Part shown: positions 11,769-21,400 of the stretch, piece by piece
Numbering within the stretch: position 1 is the stretch's first letter
Layout of the letters: each line of letters starts with the position of its first letter
Origin: Lutraria lutraria
Lineage: Eukaryota > Mollusca > Bivalvia > Venerida > Mactridae
DNA: 64,000 bases
Direction: 5' to 3'
NCBI GenBank assembly: GCA_964023205.1
Contig: OZ026842.1
Location: 11,944,716 to 12,008,715 of the forward strand
Program-made: the position numbers and the translations under genes
The notes under the pieces: generated by a model
Database searches by the model: none
Told to the model about the DNA's origin: nothing
The model's input: the letters and a program-made list of their open reading frames with translations, nothing else

Positions 11769-14712
11769 TCTTCAATCTGAAGTAAAAAAAAACACATATA
11801 AAATACTAGGTACATGATAAGGCAAAAGAATTACATGGTTTCTACCAAATTAGAACATTTTTTTGCGAAACATATTTCTTTAAGTCCGGAGGTATAGTTC
11901 ATACGAAAATACCGATTGTTTTAGTAATACGCCGCTTTTCAACGAGTTTTAAGCTACATGTATGTATGGCAGCTGGTTTAACAAATAAGTTTTTCTGGAC
12001 TGTTTTCTAACCAGCACTTAAAGAGCCGGCAACTTCCCCAAATACGGAGGAAAATCAATATTTTCTACAATTTTTTATAGATGGGTTTGACCTGCTGTGA
12101 TCGAGATTTCAACCCGGTTCTCCGCGTGCTAACCACTGGACCAGGGTCATGGTCGAAAACACTAACAATTCAAAAAGTCTTGAAAATGGTGAAGTCAATC
12201 GGGTTCGCGGTTAACCATTTAACCGGTTAACCTTTGTAAACGTTTTAATACAACATATCAACGAAGACGTCTGCTATTTACACATACATCAAAATCATTG
12301 TTATCAACATTTTTTACACTTATTTTACAACGAAACCCGAATAAGGTACCACCTCAGTATTAATACAACCCCATTATGATGACCAGTAACTTTAGGACAG
12401 ATGTCCAATAGTTTCCTCCATATTTTAACTTGATAAAAAACTCCCTAAATATTTTGACCGACAATTCCTTTCTCGCAAAGTCAGTCTTTATATTTAAGGA
12501 TTTGCTGTATATATCGCATACATTTTTTCAAAGATCTATTTTGCAATATTATATAACCAAGTAAACTTTATTGCATTAAGAAAAATAGTTTAATTCTACA
12601 ATTGCAATAAATCACTACCTCATAAAAACATTTTAACAAAGTCCATTTAATTTAATTCCAAATACAATAATTCTATAGCGCGGCACAATTTTATGTATGC
12701 TGATTTCCTGAATGGATCGCTTTATATAGACAGCGATGCTGAGAATCCAGAACTGCTTTTCTAAGCGTCATTGATTTTTAGTTCGCTTGTTCGTTGATTG
12801 GCCATACGAAAACATACGCAGCATATCAACATACATTAATTTGAAAACATTGACGAGGAATGTATTTGATTTTGCTAAGTGCGTAACATAGGCATTGTTA
12901 ACAAACATACATGCTCAAACATCTTATTACGTAAAAATAGAAATTGAGGTTTACTAATAAAATATCAGCTTTAATTTGATAGTAATGAAATGAAATAATG
13001 TGCGCTTACGATTTTGTAAACAGTTGAAGGTTCCAAAGCATAATCCAAAGGTGGTACTGTGCGCACAAAAATAGGTACCTCATAAGCCTGCTTGGAAGGA
13101 CCTTAACAGGGATGATACTAATAATCCTGTGAAAATCAAACGCCGAATTTGAAGTTTATTGTTTTTTTTGTGTTATCTTTTTTTATTTACTGTAGCAGAG
13201 ACATCGTACTTCGGAATATTTTATCGAAACGTACAGTTCCATAGCAGATGAAAATAAACTTCATTATGTAGTCATAAGTCACCCAAGGAAGGTGAGATTG
13301 TGACTTCAAGATGTTTTCGGTAATTCGCTACATTTTTCACATGGACATATAGGAAAAATTAAAACTGATCCATGCATTTTTTATAAACTTTGCATGATCG
13401 TAGCATATGATAACAAAACTATTTTAAGCGAAAAAAAATTGGGGGTCACTCATGATCTCGTTTTTTAGTTATCTGCCCTTGAATTTGGAATTTTTGCTTA
13501 TTTTAGGTCATTTCACGTTCATTCACATTAAAACAAAACCAGGATAATTATTTACTATTACTTGGTCATATAAGAGATGCTGTATATTAGTATTTTGTGG
13601 TATCCGTTATTTAAGTATCAGTATTGTAGTTCAGTCACGCTTTGCTTGTCAGCTTTACCAATGACCGTATTCAAACTAGAAAGCTTGCCACGTAGTTAAT
13701 ACCAAATAAAAGAATTGGTTTATGCAAAGAAAGTGTTAATGAATTCTTTACATAAGGATAGAAATATGGAACACATTTGCATGCGCATACACGTGAACAT
13801 TACCACACGCGATACTTTTTAAACATCTTTATAAGCATCCGTAGAGATTTTTGTTTTGGCGAGTGTTGCTGAATTGCTTGCATGTTTTTTGTAAACAATC
13901 TTGAAGAGTGATTTTTGCATTGCAGCAAATCTGGGTGGGGAGTCGTCGTATGTAGACAAATTAAGTGTTTCAATGTATGTGCATTATGACGTGTGGTTGC
14001 CACTTGTGAAGATGCGGTGCTTTTTCGAGGTTCGAATATTCTATAAAAGCGCGTACGTGTTGTGACGTTTTAGTAAATGGCAAAGCAGGCGTTTCCCAAA
14101 CGCGCGTATATGTGTATGTGTGCCTCGATAGTTGTTTATGACCACACAGAACGGTAAGGTGGAATGTTTTACACGAGCCGTTACCTGAATCTGTTTGTAT
14201 TTTCCATTTCTGTGAAGAATTTGTACGAGTTAACGGACATGTAACTAAGTCATTTAAGCCTTGTTATGGATTTGGGCGTAAATGGCGCAAATTTTAGCAT
14301 GTTCCTGTTGAATCGCATTGGTACGGGAACCGCTCCTAGACACTGTCTTCAAACGAACCGCTAGTGGTGATAAATGTAAAAAAATCGTTTCACAAATTCA
14401 CAACAACTCGTGTGACATTTTCTCATCACATTTGAAAACTACTTGTAAGTGCTAACGAGACACATGTGGTCTAGATGATTGCCGTAATATTAAGTTTTTG
14501 CCGTAGATACGAAGTAGAAAGTAATAAAACGTATTCCAAAGATTCATATGCAATAAATTTCGTTATTCCACGGTAACCATGCAATCTACCAACTAAACAA
14601 CCGAGAGATAGGATTAATGCCAATGGTAATATAACATATCATATCATATCCTCAGGTTTTATTTGCTAGGTTTATTTAACAACTTTTCTATATTTAGCGG
14701 TGAGGGGAGAAA
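11769..14712. other. Upstream flank of opsin gene; no gene seen
   Basis: No exon recognised. A tRNA-derived fragment in minus orientation lies at about 12080-12145 (reverse complement has TGGTCCAGTGGTTAGCACGC and GGGTTGAAATC). A TATAAAAG string sits at about 14042 with no identifiable transcript. The opsin promoter presumably lies just above 11768 but no clear core element was found. Confidence 0.45.
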
Positions 14713-14862
14713 GGCCCCAGTTTCGCAAAAAAGAAATATTTTGCTCAAAATCAACTTATTTATCATATCAATAATTTCTCTGTTTTATTGAAAGTTATTC
14801 TGAAGAAAAAACACTCTTCACTATTGAGATTCTACTCGTTTTTTTCTCGTGAAACTGGGGCC
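14713..14862. mobile_element. 150-bp inverted-repeat element (third MITE family)
   Basis: The left terminus GGCCCCAGTTTCGC and right terminus GTGAAACTGGGGCC are inverted repeats, continuing imperfectly inward through an A-run and a T-run. The interior is AT-rich and non-coding. Only one copy was noticed in this window. Confidence 0.65.
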
Positions 14863-14864
14863 AG

Positions 14865-15025
14865 GCTTACCACAAGGTAGAACAATCGACCTTCTGTAAG
14901 CTATCTGGAGGGCCTACTTACGGTTGAAATTCATCATGGGTAGGATTTGAACTCATGGCGATGAGAAACTAATGACTCCCAATCAGAGACCATAACCTAT
15001 CGACCGCGGAAGCCAGTCTTCATTT
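14865..15025 (-). mobile_element. tRNA-derived SINE fragment
   Basis: The reverse complement reads CGGTCGATAGGTTATGGTCT (A-box-like) followed by a B-box-like GAGTTCAAATCC. Related heads occur at about 20385-20450 (minus) and 63360-63680 (plus, GTGGTCTCTGACTATTGATC). No coding potential. Confidence 0.5.
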
Positions 15026-15070
15026 TTTAAAAAGCACGTAACTGTTTATGAAGGTTTTTGAATGAGTAAA

Positions 15071-15586
15071 CGTACAGCCTCTTCAGAGCGGCACTCTCTT
15101 GAGTAACAACCCCCTTCAACAACAGCATGTTTTAACTATTAAAGAGGCATACCCTACGACTTGCTGCATTTAGAATAAAGGCAAAATGATGATAAATAAG
15201 AAGCTTGTAAAGAAAAAAGCCGACGAAGAAAGTTTCACCAAAAATTCATTCAATTAAAAATAAAATCATAAAAAATATGTATTCGTGACACATACATTTA
15301 GTCACGGAAATTTTTGGATGGAAGTGATTTATTATTCATAGCTATGTTTTTTTGTGGCTAGTACCTATACTAGTCATTTTATTACCCAAGTTCTTCCTGC
15401 AATTATCCATTAAATATTGTTTTACATATACATCTAGCACATTTTTACACTTTCACAGAATGTTTGTCAGTTGTAGGGTATGTCCCTTTAATTTCACCTT
15501 CTCCAAAGCAACACCCTCGCAACAACAACAGCATATTTTTGCTACTCCCAAAGGGTGTTGCTTTGGAGAGGTTGCACTGTACATCT
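15071..15586. mobile_element. Family 1 MITE, apparently split by about 360 bp
   Basis: The left half (about 15071-15140, with CAACAACAGCATG) and right half (about 15499-15586, ending GCTTTGGAGAGGTTGCACTG) together make one element. The intervening 360 bp is AT-rich and unrelated to other copies. It may be an insertion, or the halves may be two separate fragments. Confidence 0.45.
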
Positions 15587-17364
15587 AACATTACATATTA
15601 TTGACTTTAAAACCAACAGATGAGAGTGCTATTGTAAAAGTTGTTAATGTTGTAAAACATGACGAAGTTTAATGGGGGTCGTGCTTTTATAGAATATGTA
15701 ACGCATGCATAGAAGTACATCTTTTATTATCAGAGAACCGTCTAAGACGCATTTTAGTATGTCAAACAGAGTTTAAGTTACTTAAAATTGGTTCTAACGT
15801 GCTAGTTAGAAAGTAAACAAAGAAAGTTCTTACATAAAAGTTGCATTTAAACGACAGATAAAAACAAGTTGTCATTTATTCTTTCATAGGTTCAGAACTA
15901 GCTACGTTTTTATTGACTGCTCTCATTTGATGATCGCTCTAAGGAGCACTGAAACATGTACGCTACAAAAGCCAGAGTTATGTACATTTGATAAGGTGAT
16001 ATATGATACAAACAGTTCCCTGGAGACAATGGATAAAGGCTGACGCTAATGTATAGTTTCTAAAATAAATATATCTGGGACGATAGCGCCATGGTGGATA
16101 TTTTACAATTTCACAAAAAGACACACAGTCGTACGATTTTACGACTGCGTGTCTTTTTGTAAAATTTGACAATTTTTCGAGTGAAAAATCTTAAATAGCG
16201 AGTTTAAAATAACATCTAAGGTAGTAAAAGTATACATTTTCTGTTAGCGTGTTGGGTTGCCCACACGTTGCACTATATATGATTTAAATATTTTGTACTG
16301 CGTTGCAATTACAAGGAAGTTTATAACATGCGCTGGAAAATTCAAATTGTCGAAGGTCGTTCCCTTCTATGTATACGGGCTTCATGTAATTTTTTTTTAG
16401 GATTTTGTTTTGCGTGACAAACCCTTTGGTCAAAACAGTGTCCAATGATGGGCTATACACCATATTGTCATTTAATTGTAATTGAAGATAAATACACTGA
16501 AGTGCGACTGACGTTTGGACAAACCTGTAACCGACAAATGTAGAAGAAAAAAATCGTGTAGTGAAGCTAAATGTAATGGTATTTTAATATGAAAACGTAC
16601 AAACTCAAACAAATATCATGCCTGATACTGATGTGTATTAAAGATTGAGGGATTTGTCAATCAATTCTTGCACAAAGGGCCATTTTCCCTTACTGGACGT
16701 GTTTTATTCTTGTATCTTGAAAATCACGTTCTTAAACGCGATATAATCAGGGAAATACGAAGCCCTATGATTTAGAGCTCGTTTTGTGACATATGATAAT
16801 AAGTTACTGTTTTATTATTGTTGAAAATAATGAAGAACGTTAATATGCCTTTTCTGTTGTAGCAATTATCTATTACAATTAATTGAATTCTTAGAAATAT
16901 ATGAAAACCGTACGTAAATTTTAATCAATGGGCAATAATCTTGAATATTGCTTTAGTGTTCTGCACGCTATTAGTTCAACATTTTTATGTCAATAAACTT
17001 ATGTCTCATCTGTTGTTTTCAAAATAAACTAAAATAAACACCATTCAAAAGATTTCACCATAAAAAATACGGGAGTGCTTTTGTACATCATTTGCAATAA
17101 ATATTATTCATAAGATGAACAATAGAATTAATGATGAACGTTTTTTTTGTGTGGCATTTTTAGGTTTAATTTGCTTCTAATACATAAACGTAAATGAGAT
17201 AATATACTTTAACATGACATTTACAAACATGGGCGATGTTACAGATAGCATCAATCAAAATCATATATAAAATGTCAAACTCGATACATCGTTGCTGAGT
17301 GTAATTTTCTTCTAATAGGCTAAAATACCACGATTACATGGTAGAAAACAAGTTATATACTCAC
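15587..17364. other. Gene-free stretch where exons 4-8 of the truncated clusterin-like copy would be expected
   Basis: Homologues of exons 4-8 of the gene at 26485-29484 were looked for here on the minus strand and not seen. The main structure is a short palindrome at about 16101-16170: AAAAAGACACACAGTCGT is followed 8 bases later by its near-perfect inverse. Confidence 0.5.
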
Positions 17365-17865
17365 GGGCCACAGGTTGACTCTACACAGCTTCGGCATGAA
17401 CCTGTTCGGGCTTCAATCGTTTGTCGACCCGTTAGCCAGCTTTTATTTTGTTTAGCAATAATGGGCAACAAGAGAACATACTCTGCTTGTAAATGTTGGT
17501 TGATAACTCCATGAAATGTGGACCGAAAACCTGAAAATATAGTAATGATAAATAGGTCTGTCCATATACATTGTAAATCAATAATAGATTCGGAATATAG
17601 ATTACAAATATATTAAATGTAATGGATAAAGTGAATTACCAGTGAATGCTTCTGTATCAAGTTCCTTTTTTATAGCAAAAATAGCCGGCACCATCAACAG
17701 CAGCGTTAGGTATTGCGTAAACATCTGGAAATAGACAATAAATATGAGAATGTATGTCACAAGAGGAAATCCCTTTTTGTACATTTATTTGGTCATTCAT
17801 AAAAATGTATCAAGCTGTATGTATATCAACTATAGAAGAACAGTTTCGATAATCAATTACAGGAC

Positions 17866-17912
17866 ATAATCCTTGACTACATAATCCTTGACTACATAAT
17901 CCTTGACTACAT
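17866..17912. repeat. 18-bp tandem repeat, three copies
   Basis: ATAATCCTTGACTAC with a CAT junction is repeated three times in the first intron of the truncated clusterin-like copy. Confidence 0.85.
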
Positions 17913-18837
17913 TCGAATTAATATTCATTTTATTACTTATGATAGCAGCATTTTGATATATACTGGATGCCATTCAAATCAATGCAATGAATTCTTTTTA
18001 TATGAAAAAACATATTTATTCATGAAATGTCCCGATATGTACACAATAGACTCGGAGTTACATAAATATATTTACTCCCTTAGTGTCGGGAGTAAATCAA
18101 TTATTCACTAATCACAAGTTACAGGACAAAGAAACAACAAACAACAAATAGGATATAGGCTTTAATAGTATCTGGTAGCGTAATGATTACAATTAAATCG
18201 ACAAGTTTTGTAGTTATGTTTGACAAATGTAACTTTACATGTGCATATAAAACATTGTAAACATTGAATGTCCGTAATATAACAACAAATAAAATCACAA
18301 GGTACCATCATATAAGGCACAAAATATCACAAAAACTGATAATTATGTGATTCAAAGTCAACTATCAAAGTATTGAGTACTCAACTGTAAGCAACGGTGG
18401 CTACCTAACCACAAAAACCCCCATGAGGGAAATATGGAGGTAAGGGCTCCAGGCTAAACAGTATAGTGGCCTTTAACACTTGGACTCAATACTGTTTAAT
18501 TATAGCTTTAGAATTATTTAGCGTTATGTGTACAATCAATCGACAAGTTCTTGTAGTTATGTTGAAATGGAAGTTGTTGTACATAGCTCCGGTGTTGTTG
18601 GTTCATAATAGTTTTGTGACATCAGGATTTTGTTCATCTGAAAAATACTAACATGATAAAAGTAAATTGAAAATTGTGATAGATTATGTTTCAAATCTTC
18701 AAAGTTTATTTCTTTAAATACCGGAAGGTCTTGATCCATGCGGCAAATATTTACAGTGTGACAGATTGACATAATTAAATACACATAATCACAATCACAA
18801 AATAAATATATATATAAATAATTGTACATCACTATAA

Positions 18838-18945
18838 ACGAGCCAACGCATATAGCATAGCTCACACATAAACGAGCCAGTGGATATATAGCATAGCTCA
18901 CAGATTAACGAGCCAACGCATATAGCACAGCTCACAGATTAACGT
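18838..18945. repeat. Short tandem repeat, three copies of about 37 bp
   Basis: Each unit contains AACGAGCCA, a CATATAGCA segment and AGCTCACA. The middle copy is diverged. It lies in the intron of the truncated clusterin-like copy. Confidence 0.75.
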
Positions 18946-19744
18946 AAAGAATCTTAATGAATTGGTACTTATCTTATAATTATTTCATATAGCTCTCCCG
19001 CAACACACCCCGTGGCGAAATGGCCTTTTCCGCCCCTGTAGCAAACGACTGGCCCCATTGGTCTTCCTATCGTAGATATTATTTTCTTCTTCATGACAGT
19101 AGCCTTCGTCATCTAGTGTTCACGTTATAACTCTCTCTTCAGACTAGAAAACTTCCCGTCAAATATCTTCAATTCTTCAAACATTTCAATTCTTCCCGAC
19201 TCCCTCGTGGGCGACGACTCCATGTACATTTATAAGCAATACTAGTACTTCACTAACCAAATACTAAACCTCGAGTGACATTAAACTACACAATTGCTCC
19301 TTACATAGTTAACACAATTCTGCACGGGATTTCCGTGCCTAAACCATGCAGTGGCGGGAGCGTATCAATATGAATAAAAGCTGTAACGGTGTTAACCGTA
19401 AATAATTTTCAATACTTTTTTGTTTCGAAGTATAGAATAATGCACAGATAAAACAGAAGCTATAGAGGAAAAGAAATTTCTCAAAGAAGAGACACGATTG
19501 CAGATGAATAAATTACAAGTATTCATTACATGCTTTATAAGATAAATTAAACTCTTATCTTGAATATTTTGCTTCAAGTCCTACAAATACTATATTTCTG
19601 AAATATGTGAAGAGCTCATGATAGGTTGCCTTATATAGGGGGTGGAAAAGTCCGTGAAAAAGGTACAACATTCACGTGAAAAACCTGAAATTTAAAAAGC
19701 CCGCTTTAATCAAAATGCTCGCGGTTTGTATATTTCCATTGATT

Positions 19745-20355
19745 AAGGTAGTTGTACCAAGGACTTTTATTATACCTCACGTGACTTATTTAGTCTATAG
19801 TCTTATGTGACGTCAGAGGGTGACAATCCGTAATGTTACCCTCTGACATTACATTTCGGCCCGCTTGCCATAACGAAACTGCCCTCACGCGCTCACGCGA
19901 TTTTACCGGGTGTCGAATTTTAATCCATCTCTGTCGTATCGAATACTAACCTTGTCTAGACACTTTAGGCACTTTAGTAGAATATACTTGTAGTTTGACA
20001 TCCGGTTTTGCAGTAGACATTTTGACAGCAAAAGTAACTATGGTGTCAGAAAGAAGCTTCGTTTCAATTTCTATTATAGTTTCGTTATATTTGTTAACAT
20101 GTTTGTTGAATTTCGTGTCTTTCTTAATTGTTCTTTTTGTTCGGTATAATAAAATAAATATCACATCCCACATAGGGTGATAGAACGTAATGTTCACCCT
20201 TGACAAAGTAATGTCAACCTCGGCTAACGCCTCGGTCGACATTACTTGTCTCGGGTAAACATTACGTTCTATCACCCTATGTGGGATGTGATATTTATAT
20301 AATATACATACATATATATGTATGTATATAAGTCCTTGGTTGTACTAGGGTAGTA
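19745..20355. mobile_element. Foldback element with nested palindromes upstream of the truncated gene
   Basis: The outer ends TTGTACCAAGGACTTTTAT (from about 19752) and AAGTCCTTGGTTGTAC (to about 20345) are inverted. Inside are a small hairpin at about 19813-19846 (GAGGGTGACA...TTACCCTC) and a much larger palindrome at 20156-20296. The flanking sequence matches the intact gene's upstream region on both sides, while the element itself has no counterpart there. This suggests insertion after duplication. Confidence 0.6.
20156..20296. repeat. 141-bp near-perfect palindrome
   Basis: Two arms of about 67 nt are inverse copies with roughly five mismatches around a loop of about 6 nt (CTAACG). The arm begins AAATATCACATCCCACATAG, and its last bases before the loop read ACCTCGG. 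Transcription in either direction would give one long hairpin. Confidence 0.9.
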
Positions 20356-20384
20356 TGATAAAATTTCCGGTTTGGATTCGAACT

Positions 20385-20450
20385 TATAGAGGCGAGGGGC
20401 TAGTGACTACTTGTCAGAGACCATGACCAGTCGGCAGCGGATTTCCATAC
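20385..20450 (-). mobile_element. tRNA-derived SINE head fragment
   Basis: The reverse complement holds GACTGGTCATGGTCTCTGAC and AAGTTCGAATCC in A-box/B-box order, related to the fragment at 14865-15025. Confidence 0.4.
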
Positions 20451-20599
20451 TGATATTTTGTTATACAGATATGACAGATTTATGAAAATAAGTCAACAGT
20501 GTAAGACTGGTTGCTTCGATTTTCAATAGGCGCGTGACAAATACAATTTTTGAACTAGTGTTAACATTTCTGAAAGATAACTGAGTCCTGCTGATGAAA

Positions 20600-21165
20600 G
20601 AACACCATACAGGTAGTAATCAATGTTGTTTTGCTTTTATTTTTCTGTGAGTTACTAAAACGTGATCGAAGAAGCCTAGTCCGAATATAATGTATATTTC
20701 TGGACAGTAATTCGTTGGTGCCTTGCTGGTAACTGGATACATTGTTTGAAATGTCCTTTAATGAATGAATCTCTATTAATTTTATACGATTTAAAAAAGT
20801 GAACGTAACGCAAATATGACAATTATTACTCTTCATGTGTATGAATTACCTTAGCTATATATGTACGCCCTCGTGAAATATCATCCGACTTCAATGCGCA
20901 CGATTATTTCGTGCATTTACGTGTGTTGGTTTTTTTATTGTCACAAATAGGATACATGTACTTGAATTGGCGTGTAAACTTGGATTTAAACTTTTTCTTT
21001 GTAACGTAAATATACATGTTTCTGGTCACATGATCCAATCCTATTTACATAAAAGACATAATTTATAAGTTACACAATAATATACAACTTGCAAGTGAAA
21101 ATCAATCTCAAAATTAATAAAAATGAAATATAACTACACATTCAAGATCATATACATACAGTGGA
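20600..21165 (-). promoter_or_regulatory. Upstream region conserved between the two clusterin-like copies
   Basis: Matches 30413-30895 block by block. Examples: GAATATAATGTATA.TTCTGGACAG; TGTACGCCCT.GTGAAATATC followed by ATCCGA.TTCAATGCGCA; and TCACATG.TCCAAT. Conservation may be only recent duplication, but several blocks are better preserved than the sequence between them. Confidence 0.4.
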
Positions 21166-21199
21166 AATATGTTTGTAGTTTTATGAAGTTTCTGTACGT

Positions 21200-21400
21200 A
21201 TTTCTTGAAGAAAAATCATATTTGGTTTAAAATTGTTTTGACATATATCGCTTTTTCTGAGATGTCGTTATGAATTTTAGAAATTAAATGTTTAGAACGT
21301 AAAACATGTCTCTTTTCAATTATATCCCAAATGTATTATTTAATGCCTAAATTAAACGTAGGTGCTGATACATGATATCAATGTCACTTTGCACCATAAC
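21200..21400 (+). pseudogene. Inverted 3'-UTR-like remnant of the clusterin-like gene
   Basis: The plus strand here resembles the minus strand of about 26487-26290, which begins at the stop codon of the clusterin-like gene. Shared stretches include CTGAGATGTCGTT, GAATTTTAGAAATTAAATGT and TCTCTTTTCAAT, with weaker similarity further on. The remnant points away from the truncated copy and abuts the end of its upstream homology (about 21165). No convincing last coding exon precedes it. It could be a third copy fragment or the product of an inversion. Confidence 0.6.

Larger units (their letters stand above)
17365..19638 (-). pseudogene. Truncated duplicate of the clusterin-like gene
   Basis: Paralogue of the gene at 26485-29484. 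TATA string at 19631-19638; 5' UTR exon ending at about 19561; signal-peptide exon 17724-17640 (starts MFTQYLTLLLMVPAIFA); cysteine-cluster exon 17530-17365. The two coding exons keep frame, phases (1, 2) and splice sites. Damage: the exon 1 donor matching GTAAGAG in the intact gene reads ATAAGAG; the first cysteine of the N-terminal cluster is Gly (TGT to GGT); and exons 4-8 were not found, similarity stopping at the exon 3 donor. The remaining cysteines read CRSCVESTC. Intron 1 and more than 1 kb of upstream DNA are also shared with the intact copy. It is probably a pseudogene, though a short secreted product cannot be excluded. Confidence 0.75.

Noticed and set aside
15587..17364. Exons 4-8 of the truncated clusterin-like copy
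   Set aside because: Looked for residues matching WKEWHD, RKRR and CMQECSEC on the minus strand and found none. A distant or highly diverged exon cannot be excluded without alignment.
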